Source of the DNA: an uncultured Acidimicrobiaceae bacterium
GTDB taxonomy: Bacteria; Actinomycetota; Acidimicrobiia; Acidimicrobiales; Microtrichaceae
Reading direction: 5' to 3'
Assembly: GCA_937868025.1 (NCBI GenBank)
Contig: CALMLJ010000208.1
Span: forward strand, 1 to 6,893
Length of the DNA stretch: 6,893 nucleotides
Shown: piece after piece, positions 1 through 5,500 of the stretch
How the letters are laid out: every line of letters starts with the position of its first letter
Numbering within the stretch: position 1 is the first letter of the stretch
Position numbers and translations under genes: made by a program
The notes under the pieces: model-generated
What the model was told of the DNA's origin: nothing
The model's input: only the letters and a program-made list of their open reading frames with translations
Databases searched by the model: none

Positions 1-142
1 CCTCGTCGTCGCCCCACAGGCGGTTCGCCGCCTCGGGGGCGACGAGGAACGACACTCCCGAGGCGAGGCGGAGGGCACCGACGACGATGGCCATCGGGTC
101 GGGACGGGTCGCTGCGGTCGTGGCCGTGGTGGTGGAGGTCAT
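1..142 (-). CDS. Partial hypothetical protein, N-terminus only, probably membrane-associated
   Basis: Reading leftwards from an ATG at 142-140 there is an open frame of 47 codons that runs off the window. The first 16 residues are a Thr/Ala-rich, low-complexity leader (MTSTTTATTAATRPDP). A hydrophobic stretch, MAIVVGALRLASGVSFLVAP, follows, and then EAANRLWG. The second Met (codon 17, 94-92) is an alternative start just before the hydrophobic segment. Hydrophobic helix, Pro, Ala-rich turn and RLWG resemble the first transmembrane helix of small actinobacterial integral membrane proteins such as the DUF4267 type, but that comparison is from memory and weak. No function is assigned. It is divergent from the c-di-GMP gene, and no Shine-Dalgarno is visible. 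The -10-like CAGACT five bases before the ATG is poor. Confidence 0.6.
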   Translation of the reverse strand, partial: MTSTTTATTAATRPDPMAIVVGALRLASGVSFLVAPEAANRLWGDDE

Positions 143-205
143 GCCGCAGTCTGGCCCGGTCGGGTCCGCCCGTGACGGGTGATGGACGATGTGGGCCTTT
201 TCGCC

Positions 206-218
206 TCACCTTGGGTGA
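206..218. promoter_or_regulatory. Inverted repeat TCACC-N3-GGTGA, candidate operator
   Basis: A perfect 5-bp inverted repeat, TCACC (206-210) and GGTGA (214-218) separated by TTG, lies between the divergent partial gene and the c-di-GMP gene. It sits immediately upstream of the proposed -35 element at 224-227. Its centre is about 46 bp upstream of the expected transcription start, a position typical of activator sites. It is followed by the odd-length near-palindrome ATGACTCAT (220-228). The arms are short, so chance is not excluded, and no regulator family is assigned. Confidence 0.35.
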
Positions 219-223
219 AATGA

Positions 224-251
224 CTCATTCGCGTGCGACGGTGGCCGATGG
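224..251 (+). promoter_or_regulatory. Sigma-28 (FliA/SigD/WhiG-like) promoter for the c-di-GMP gene
   Basis: CTCA at 224-227 and GCCGATGG at 244-251 are separated by 16 bp. The known sigma-28 family consensus is TAAA, about 15-16 bp, then GCCGATAA. The -10 element matches at six of eight positions in a row (GCCGAT), and the -35 is a CTCA variant. The expected start, about 7 nt after the -10, falls near 258, next to the ATG at 260. The message would then be leaderless or nearly so. Sigma-28 control would place the downstream c-di-GMP protein in the motility or development regulon, which fits what such proteins usually do. This is inferred from motif and spacing only. Confidence 0.5.
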
Positions 252-259
252 CTCTGCGT

Positions 260-3130
260 ATGAGGGGAGACGCTGTCGGGATCCAACGGCCCGCGACCGG
301 TGGCGGACGATCGCTCGTTTCCCGCACCCTCCGCTCGGCGGCGCTCGATCCGGTGCTCCCACAGCTCATCGACGAGCTCCTCGACGCCGTCGACACCGCC
401 GTGATCGTGACGAACCTCGAGGGTGTGGTCGAGCTGTGGAACGACGCCGCGGAACGCCTCTACGGATGGTCGGCGGTCGAGGCGATCGGCGAGCCGCTCG
501 CCGAGCTCATCGTTCCGGAGTCGCAGCAGGACGCCGGTCACGAGATCTTCGGTTCGTTGCTCCACGGCGACGGGTGGTCGGGCACGTTCCTGTGCCGCCG
601 GCGTGATGGCTCACGGGTTCCCGTGCGTGTGACCGACGTGCCGATACCGGACTCCGACGGCACGGTCCGCGCCCTCATCGGCCTCTCCCGGAATGTCACT
701 GACGAACTCGTCGCCGACCGCGACTGCCGCACGATCGTCGCGATGACGCGAGCATCGCGCGACGCCGTCCTCACGGCATCGGACGGTCGTGTCGTCACGT
801 GGAGCGCCGGTGCCCAGCGACTCCTCGGGTGGTCCGAGGACGAGATCGTCGGTGCGCTCGTCGCGGCGATCGTCCCCGAGGAGTGGCGCGCGGCGGCCAT
901 CGACCTCCAGATCCGCGTCGAGTCGGGCGAGACGGTCGTCGGGTTCGAGACCGACTGCCTGGCGCGTGACGGCGCGCGGATCCCCGTCACCGTCGACGTG
1001 ACTCCGGTGTACGACGGAGCGGCGCAGCGCTGGGTGGCCGTGGTCACCGCACGTGACCGTCGCACCCGCGACGAGGTGATCGAGGCAGCGATCGCGGCCG
1101 AGTCGCGGTCGCGGATCCTGCTCTCCCAGGCGTCGGAGACCGTGTTCGTCCTCGACGCCGATTACACGCTCCGCTCCGCCAGCGCTGCGGTCGAGCGGGT
1201 GCTCGGGTACGCACCGGAGGATCTCATCGGCACCGACGCGAGCCGGTTCATGCACCCCGACGACCTCCCCAGGGTGCGCGAAGCGTTCGACCACGCCGTG
1301 TCCGTCTCCGGCGGTCGCGCCCAGGTCACCTACCGCCGCCGTACCGCCGCCGGCGACTGGGCCTGGGCCGAGGCAACGATCACCAACCAGCTCGACGATC
1401 CGGTCGTTGCCGGCGTCGTCGCCAACGTCCGCGACGTCGACGAGCGGGAACAGGCGCTGGCATCGGTCGTCGAGCGCGAGGCCCGGCTCTCGGCCGTGAT
1501 GAGCCGCTCGAGCGACGTCGCGATCTTCTTCGATCGGGACGGGACCATCCGTTGGGTCAGCCCCGCCATCACGGCCGCGCTCGGGCTGGCCCCCGACAAC
1601 CTGCTCGGCACCAACGCCATCGACCTGGTGCACCCCGAGGACCGCGGCGTCGCGTTGCGCACCTTCGGCCGCTGGTTGGAGGCGCCGTCGGAGCACGTGC
1701 GCGTCGAGTTCCGGTTCCTCGACCCGGCGGGTCGGGTCCGTTGGGTCGAACAGGTCGCGACCGACCTGACCGATGACCCCTCCGTGGGGTGCATCGTCGC
1801 CAACCTGCGCGACGTCACCGACCGACGCCTCGCCCATGACGAGCTCGCCCGGCTCGCGCTCGTCGACACGCTCACGGGCCTCCCGAACCGCAACGCGCTC
1901 CAGGAGCTGGCGATCGCGGCGCTCGACCGATTGCCCGACGATCGGTGCTGCGCGATCGCCTTCTTCGACCTCGACGACTTCGGCGACGTCAACGATGCGC
2001 TGGGCCACGTCGCCGGCGACGAGCTGCTCGTCGGCATCGCCCGACGGGTCGAGGCGGCGCTTCCCGCGAACGCGACGTTGACGCGGTTCGGCGGTGACCA
2101 GTTCGCCGTGCTGTGCGATGGCGTCGCGGATCTGCCCGAGACCCTCGCGATCACCGCTGCGGTGCAGCAGGCCCTCGCTGCTCCGTTCGTGATCGACCAG
2201 AAGGAGGTGTTCGCCGTCGTGAGCTTCGGTCTGGCGCTGACCCCTCCCGATGACATCGACGTACTCCTGCGTCGCGCCGACGTGGCACTCCGGCGGGCGA
2301 AGTCGGCCGGACGCGGCCAGACCGTCGTCTTCGAACGTGAGCAGGGCACCGAGAGCGTCCACCGACTCCACTACGCCGGCGAGGTGCGACGTGGGATCGC
2401 CCGGGGCGAGATCGTGGCCCACTACCAGCCGGTGGTGGACCTGGCGACGGGCCGTGCCGTCGGTGTCGAGGCGCTCGCCCGTTGGGACCATCCCGACCGC
2501 GGCCGGATCCCACCCGACCTGTTCATCCCCGTCGCTGAGTCGACCGGTCTGATCGGCGAGCTCGGCGACCGGATCCTCGAACAGGCGTGTGCCGACGCGA
2601 TGCGGTGGCTGGAGCGGGGCCGCCGGCTGCAGCTCGCGGTGAACGCCTCGGCCGTGCAGCTGATGGATCCGGCGTTCCCCGACCGGGTCGCGGCGACGTT
2701 GCGCAACCAGGGCATGAGCCCCCACCAGCTCGCCATCGAGGTCACCGAGACGGCGGCGCTGCGCGACCTGGGTCTCGCGTCACAGACGCTCGACGCCCTG
2801 CGGTACCAGGGGATCGAGTTGTCACTCGACGACTTCGGCACGGGGTACTCGTCCCTGTCGCTCCTCAAGCGGCTTCCTGTCGGGGCGCTCAAGGTCGATC
2901 GCAGTTTCGTGAGCGGCCTCGGCCAGTCGCCCGAGGACGACCAGATCGTGACCGGTGTGATCGGTCTGGCATTGGCGCTCGGGTTCATCGTCGTGGCCGA
3001 GGGGGTCGAGACGGTCGAACAGGCCGACGCACTGCGACGGCTCGGCTGTCACTACGGGCAGGGGTACCTGTGGGCGCCGGCGGTGCCCGCCGACGACCTG
3101 CTCGCCACGATCGCTTCCTTCGAGGGCTAG
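260..3130 (+). CDS. PAS(x4)-GGDEF-EAL protein, predicted c-di-GMP phosphodiesterase
   Basis: This is a soluble signalling protein of 956 residues with no signal peptide or TM segment. Approximate order: PAS1 36-154, PAS2 155-277, PAS3 281-404, PAS4 405-530, GGDEF 532-690, EAL 704-954. The EAL domain keeps its catalytic set: E737-A-L, N795 (VNAS), E827 and E830 (EVTET), D857-D858 (DDFGTG), K878 (LKVDRSF), E914 (AEGVET) and Q934 (QGY). It should therefore hydrolyse c-di-GMP to pGpG. The GGDEF domain has the LTGLPNR and DLDDF motifs, but the signature is GGDQF (611-615), with the fourth residue Gln. The usual Lys after DLDDF is Gly575, and no RxxD I-site precedes it. It may bind GTP as an allosteric domain rather than make c-di-GMP. 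PAS3 and PAS4 share HPDD/HPED and VANVRDV/VANLRDV and look like an internal duplication. ATG 260 is preferred because a longer GTG start at 233 would lie upstream of the proposed promoter -10; GTG 353 is also possible. The stop overlaps the stop of the convergent gene. Confidence 0.93.
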   Translation: MRGDAVGIQRPATGGGRSLVSRTLRSAALDPVLPQLIDELLDAVDTAVIVTNLEGVVELWNDAAERLYGWSAVEAIGEPLAELIVPESQQDAGHEIFGSLLHGDGWSGTFLCRRRDGSRVPVRVTDVPIPDSDGTVRALIGLSRNVTDELVADRDCRTIVAMTRASRDAVLTASDGRVVTWSAGAQRLLGWSEDEIVGALVAAIVPEEWRAAAIDLQIRVESGETVVGFETDCLARDGARIPVTVDVTPVYDGAAQRWVAVVTARDRRTRDEVIEAAIAAESRSRILLSQASETVFVLDADYTLRSASAAVERVLGYAPEDLIGTDASRFMHPDDLPRVREAFDHAVSVSGGRAQVTYRRRTAAGDWAWAEATITNQLDDPVVAGVVANVRDVDEREQALASVVEREARLSAVMSRSSDVAIFFDRDGTIRWVSPAITAALGLAPDNLLGTNAIDLVHPEDRGVALRTFGRWLEAPSEHVRVEFRFLDPAGRVRWVEQVATDLTDDPSVGCIVANLRDVTDRRLAHDELARLALVDTLTGLPNRNALQELAIAALDRLPDDRCCAIAFFDLDDFGDVNDALGHVAGDELLVGIARRVEAALPANATLTRFGGDQFAVLCDGVADLPETLAITAAVQQALAAPFVIDQKEVFAVVSFGLALTPPDDIDVLLRRADVALRRAKSAGRGQTVVFEREQGTESVHRLHYAGEVRRGIARGEIVAHYQPVVDLATGRAVGVEALARWDHPDRGRIPPDLFIPVAESTGLIGELGDRILEQACADAMRWLERGRRLQLAVNASAVQLMDPAFPDRVAATLRNQGMSPHQLAIEVTETAALRDLGLASQTLDALRYQGIELSLDDFGTGYSSLSLLKRLPVGALKVDRSFVSGLGQSPEDDQIVTGVIGLALALGFIVVAEGVETVEQADALRRLGCHYGQGYLWAPAVPADDLLATIASFEG

Positions 3131-3645
3131 CGGCGCTCGATACCCGCGAGGGTCAGGCGCATGTGCACCCGGGTGGACCAGTCGAGGCCGGCGGCAACCT
3201 GCGCCGCGGTGTCGTCTCGCATTGTGGCCGTCCACTCCGCCTCGGGGACGACGACGAAGCCGACGTGCTCGTACCACGGCCGGTTCCACGGCACGTCGTC
3301 CTGGGTGTTGAGCACGAGGCTCGGCACGCCGGCGGTGGCGGCCCGTGCGATCACCTCACCCAGCAGCGCCGTGCCGATGCCGGTGCCCTGGTGCTCCGGC
3401 AGGACGGAGATCTGACCGACGCACCATTCGTCGGGGTCACGGCTGAACTGCGCCCACGCCACGACCGTTCCGTCGACCTCGGCGACGATGAGGCGCTCCT
3501 CGGCGATGCTGCGTCGGGCGACATCGTGGGGGATGGTGCTCCCGTCGGCGAGCTCGGGATGGCCGGCGGCGACGAACTGTGCGTCGCCCGACGCCTCGAT
3601 CGGGCCCAAGAAGGGAAGGTCGTCGAGCGTGGCGTCGCGGAGCAC
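3127..3645 (-). CDS. GNAT-family N-acetyltransferase
   Basis: This 172-residue protein is a complete single GNAT domain, at the family's usual length. It starts with VLRDATLDDLPFL, the typical beta-1/alpha-1 opening. The central strand and acetyl-CoA pyrophosphate loop, ISVLPEHQGTGIG, follow, with the Q/R-x-x-G-x-G/A signature at Q86-G91. The C-terminal segment holds VPWNRPWYEHVGF; Tyr125 is at the usual position of the general acid that protonates the CoA thiolate, followed by the common GF. It should transfer acetyl from acetyl-CoA to an amine, probably a small molecule, but the substrate cannot be read from sequence. The start is GTG (3645-3643). No Shine-Dalgarno is present, but a TAGCCT -10 lies exactly 6 nt upstream, indicating leaderless expression. 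It is convergent with and interlocked to the c-di-GMP gene and divergent from the phosphoesterase gene. Confidence 0.9.
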   Translation of the reverse strand: MLRDATLDDLPFLGPIEASGDAQFVAAGHPELADGSTIPHDVARRSIAEERLIVAEVDGTVVAWAQFSRDPDEWCVGQISVLPEHQGTGIGTALLGEVIARAATAGVPSLVLNTQDDVPWNRPWYEHVGFVVVPEAEWTATMRDDTAAQVAAGLDWSTRVHMRLTLAGIERR

Positions 3646-3651
3646 CCGAAG

Positions 3652-3657
3652 AGGCTA
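3652..3657 (-). promoter_or_regulatory. -10 element TAGCCT, leaderless promoter of the GNAT gene
   Basis: On the minus strand TAGCCT (TAnnnT type) is followed by CTTCGG (6 nt) and then the GTG start. No -35 hexamer is recognisable 16-19 bp upstream and there is no Shine-Dalgarno. The same spacing occurs at the start of the neighbouring phosphoesterase and ferredoxin genes. Confidence 0.55.
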
Positions 3658-3682
3658 CGCCCGGGCGGCGCGGACCAGCCGG

Positions 3683-3688
3683 TAGCGT
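3683..3688 (+). promoter_or_regulatory. -10 element TAGCGT, leaderless promoter of the phosphoesterase gene
   Basis: TAGCGT is followed by GGCGCC (6 nt) and the GTG start at 3695. It shares a 49-bp divergent intergenic region (3646-3694) with the GNAT promoter, so the upstream regions of the two promoters overlap. No good -35 hexamer is visible and no Shine-Dalgarno precedes the GTG. Confidence 0.55.
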
Positions 3689-3694
3689 GGCGCC

Positions 3695-5152
3695 GTGGTC
3701 TGGGTCCGTCGTGTGCTGTCGTTCCTGGGCGTCGCGGCGGCGGTTCTCATCGTCGCTCCGATGATCGGATCGTCGACCACCGAGGTCGGTCCCGGCGAGG
3801 TCACCATCGGGTTCCACCCGGCGTCGAGCGGCAGCACCACGTTGGCCGTGCCGCCGATCGGCAAGGCCGGGGCCCCCACCCATCGGGGCCCCGTCGAGGT
3901 CCGTCTCGAGCTGAAGTCCCTCGACGTCGCCCGCCTGGTCGGCACCGACGGGCGCGTCGACGCCGGTGCGCTCAAGGCGTCGATCGACGATGATCTCCGC
4001 GGTGCTGCAGTGGGCGTCGTGCTGCGATTCTGCGCCGTCGGTCTCGTGGTCGGAGCGGTCGCGGCGGGGCTGCTCCCGAACCGCCGCCTGCTGAGCGTGG
4101 CGCTCGGCGCCGTCGAGGGGCTCGTGGTCTCGGCGCTGTTGGTCGCCTCGGCCGTGCCCGGGTTCGACGTGGGGCGCTTCCAGGACCTCACGTTCGAGGG
4201 CCCGATCACCACCAGCGGACAGATCGTGTCGGCACTCTCCGCGACCGGGGGACCGGTCGGGCGGCGCGTCGACGTGTTGGCGGAGAAGATCGCCGACCTC
4301 TACTCGGCGTCGGCGACCGACGACATCGGCAACGACGAGGGCGAGATTGTGGTCCTCCACATCTCCGACCTCCACCTCAACCCGCTCGGCGCCCAGCTCG
4401 CCCGGCGGCTCGCAGTGGCGTTCGACGTCGACGCTGTGCTCGACACCGGCGACACCACCTCGTTCGGCACCGACTTCGAGGGGGCGTACGCCGAGCTGCT
4501 GGCCGACTTCCCGGTGCCCTATCTCTTCGTCGCCGGCAACCACGACTCGCGCCCGAACCGGGCGGCGATCAAGGCCACGCCCGGCGTGATCCCGCTCCAC
4601 AACACGTCCTACGACGTTGGTGAGGGCGACGACCGGGTGCGGATCGCCGGCTTCGACGACCCACTCATCACCACCACCGAGGACGTTCCCCGCGCCGAAC
4701 GTGAGCAGGTCGAGCTCGACGCCACGCCTCGGCTCAATGCGCTGATCGAACGTGAGCATCCCGATGTCCTGGCGATCCACAATCCGGTGATCCTCCAGAA
4801 GGTGGTCGGCCTGGTGCCGCTCGCCCTCGGTGGGCACCAGCACCAGGCCAAGCTCGGGGCGCGCTCGGGCACCCTCATCTCGCTCGCCGGGTCGACGGGC
4901 GCGACTGGCCTCGGGTCGCTGCTCGTCGATGCCGACCTGCCGGCCTCGGCGTCGCTCCTCCGGTTCCGCGGCGGGGTGCTGGTGTCGATCGACGATCTCG
5001 AGGCCGTCGGCACGTCGGGCGACCTCACCATCCGCCGCCACACCATCACCGCGGCCGATCGGGAGGCCGACAACGCCGACTTCATCGGCCGCGACGCGGA
5101 CGAGGGTCGGTTGCCGGTGGTGGACGAGACGACCACCACAACGCCCGGCTGA
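3695..5152 (+). CDS. Membrane-anchored metallophosphoesterase (calcineurin-like fold)
   Basis: This 485-residue protein has N-terminal membrane segments followed by a metallophosphoesterase domain. Hydrophobic segments lie at about 7-25 (after Arg5-Arg6), 104-126 and 133-155, the last two joined by a basic turn, PNRR. The positive-inside rule puts residues 26-103 outside and, with three crossings, the enzyme domain outside as well. The dinuclear-metal motifs are complete and in order: D225-L-H227 (HISDLH), G252-D253, G281-N-H-D284, H362 (AIHNP), and G380-H381-Q-H383. It should hydrolyse phosphomono- or diester bonds at the outer face of the membrane; the substrate is unknown. The tail is polar and ends in a Thr run (ETTTTTPG). 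GTG 3695 is chosen because it is the first start after the -10 at 3683 and precedes TM1. Its stop codon lies at the border of the 30-bp repeat that follows. Confidence 0.88.
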   Translation: MVWVRRVLSFLGVAAAVLIVAPMIGSSTTEVGPGEVTIGFHPASSGSTTLAVPPIGKAGAPTHRGPVEVRLELKSLDVARLVGTDGRVDAGALKASIDDDLRGAAVGVVLRFCAVGLVVGAVAAGLLPNRRLLSVALGAVEGLVVSALLVASAVPGFDVGRFQDLTFEGPITTSGQIVSALSATGGPVGRRVDVLAEKIADLYSASATDDIGNDEGEIVVLHISDLHLNPLGAQLARRLAVAFDVDAVLDTGDTTSFGTDFEGAYAELLADFPVPYLFVAGNHDSRPNRAAIKATPGVIPLHNTSYDVGEGDDRVRIAGFDDPLITTTEDVPRAEREQVELDATPRLNALIEREHPDVLAIHNPVILQKVVGLVPLALGGHQHQAKLGARSGTLISLAGSTGATGLGSLLVDADLPASASLLRFRGGVLVSIDDLEAVGTSGDLTIRRHTITAADREADNADFIGRDADEGRLPVVDETTTTTPG

Positions 5153-5210
5153 GCTGACACGGCGCCCGTTCTGGAGCGCTGAGGTGACACGGCGCCCGTT
5201 CTGGAGCGCT
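5151..5210 (+). repeat. Two tandem copies of a 30-bp repeat
   Basis: Unit 1 is 5151-5180 and unit 2 is 5181-5210. They differ only at the fourth base (GAGC versus GAGG). Three further bases upstream (GCT, 5148-5150 and 5178-5180) also match, and six bases (GAGGTG, 5211-5216) begin a third copy. Each unit carries the 13-mer CTGGAGCGCTGAG (5171-5183, 5201-5213), whose centre AGCGCT is itself palindromic. The first copy begins within the phosphoesterase stop codon region. No protein-coding role is apparent. Confidence 0.9.
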
Positions 5211-5247
5211 GAGGTGCCAGAAACGGTCACCTCAGCGCTCCAGAACG
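5197..5247 (+). terminator. 20-bp perfect hairpin, terminator-like or REP-like element
   Basis: The end of repeat unit 2 (5197-5216) is exactly complementary to 5228-5247, with an 11-nt loop (5217-5227). Unit 1 can pair with the same arm over 21 bp (5167-5187 with 5227-5247), so alternative foldings exist. It lies just after the phosphoesterase gene and before the ferredoxin promoter, the right place for a terminator. No T-run follows (the next bases are AGGGGAGGGC), so it would have to be a U-less actinobacterial type, or it may instead be a mobile palindromic repeat. Confidence 0.6.
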
Positions 5248-5259
5248 AGGGGAGGGCAA

Positions 5260-5272
5260 CTCAGCGCTCCAG
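5260..5272 (-). repeat. Fourth copy of the 13-bp repeat core, inverted, next to the ferredoxin promoter
   Basis: CTCAGCGCTCCAG here is identical to the core at 5231-5243 and is the reverse complement of those at 5171-5183 and 5201-5213. It ends 21 bp before the TAGCGT -10, so it covers the -35 region of the ferredoxin promoter. It could be an operator or simply part of the repeat cluster. Confidence 0.75.
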
Positions 5273-5293
5273 TCCTGGGAGGCGGAGCGGCAG

Positions 5294-5299
5294 TAGCGT
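5294..5299 (+). promoter_or_regulatory. -10 element TAGCGT, leaderless promoter of the ferredoxin-P450 pair
   Basis: TAGCGT is followed by GCGCTC (6 nt) and the ATG at 5306, the same hexamer and spacing as at the phosphoesterase gene. No consensus -35 is seen; that region holds the end of the fourth repeat core. There is no Shine-Dalgarno before the ATG. Confidence 0.6.
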
Positions 5300-5305
5300 G
5301 CGCTC

Positions 5306-5500
5306 ATGCGACTCGTGATCGACAACGAACGGTGCGAGGGCCACGGCCGCTGTTACAGCATCGCCAAGGACCTCTTCGAACCCGACGACATCGGCAACGG
5401 TGTGGTCATCGGCGATGGGGTGGTCCCACCCGACCGACTCCACGACGCCGAGCTGGCGGTCGAGAACTGCCCCGAGCTGGCCATCCGACTGGAGCCCTGA
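5306..5500 (+). CDS. Small [3Fe-4S]-type ferredoxin, P450 redox partner
   Basis: This 64-residue, acidic protein is the usual size for single-cluster ferredoxins paired with actinobacterial P450s. The cluster loop is C10-E-G-H13-G-R-C16, followed later by C55-P (NCPELAI). Histidine occupies the place of the second cysteine of a four-cysteine ferredoxin, leaving three Cys ligands. This is the known CxxHxxC...CP pattern of P450-linked ferredoxins, usually holding [3Fe-4S], with the His possibly near or at the cluster. It would carry electrons from a ferredoxin reductase, which is not in this window, to the P450 that follows. The stop codon shares its last base with the P450 start (TGATG), giving translational coupling. 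It starts at an ATG 6 nt after a -10 element with no SD. Confidence 0.93.
   Translation: MRLVIDNERCEGHGRCYSIAKDLFEPDDIGNGVVIGDGVVPPDRLHDAELAVENCPELAIRLEP
5491..5494 (+). promoter_or_regulatory. Ribosome binding site GGAG fixing the P450 start
   Basis: GGAG lies inside the last ferredoxin codons, 5 nt before ATG 5500. It is the clearest Shine-Dalgarno in the window and supports the start that overlaps the ferredoxin stop. The frame is open further upstream, but no SD or promoter supports an earlier start. Confidence 0.6.

Noticed and set aside
233..259. GTG at 233 as the start of the PDE
   Set aside because: It lies upstream of the proposed -10 element (244-251), has no SD, and adds only residues with no domain. 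ATG 260 fits the predicted transcription start.
611..2725. Long minus-strand open frame opposite the PDE gene
   Set aside because: The sense strand encodes recognisable PAS, GGDEF and EAL domains; the antisense frame is Arg/Asp/Gly/Val-rich with no motif, as expected in high-GC DNA.
3646..3694. tRNA or small RNA gene between the divergent genes
   Set aside because: At 49 bp it is too short, and it is explained by two divergent promoters.
2587..3993. 468-codon plus-strand open frame spanning the end of the EAL domain and the GNAT gene
   Set aside because: It crosses three real genes in another frame, is Arg/Gly-rich and has no recognisable motif.
3437..5230. 597-codon minus-strand open frame opposite the phosphoesterase gene
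   Set aside because: It runs through the repeat cluster, the phosphoesterase gene and the GNAT start. It has no domain, and its start is just a reading of the 30-bp repeat (TSALQNGRR repeated).
5151..5272. CRISPR array
   Set aside because: The two units are directly adjacent without spacers, the other copies are inverted, and there are no cas genes.
5151..5272. Insertion sequence ends
   Set aside because: There is no transposase and no room for one between the copies. A short non-autonomous palindromic repeat is a better description.
5332..5499. Longer P450 start upstream of 5500
   Set aside because: The added residues overlap the ferredoxin in another frame and look like shadow translation. 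ATG 5500 has an SD and the usual stop-start overlap.
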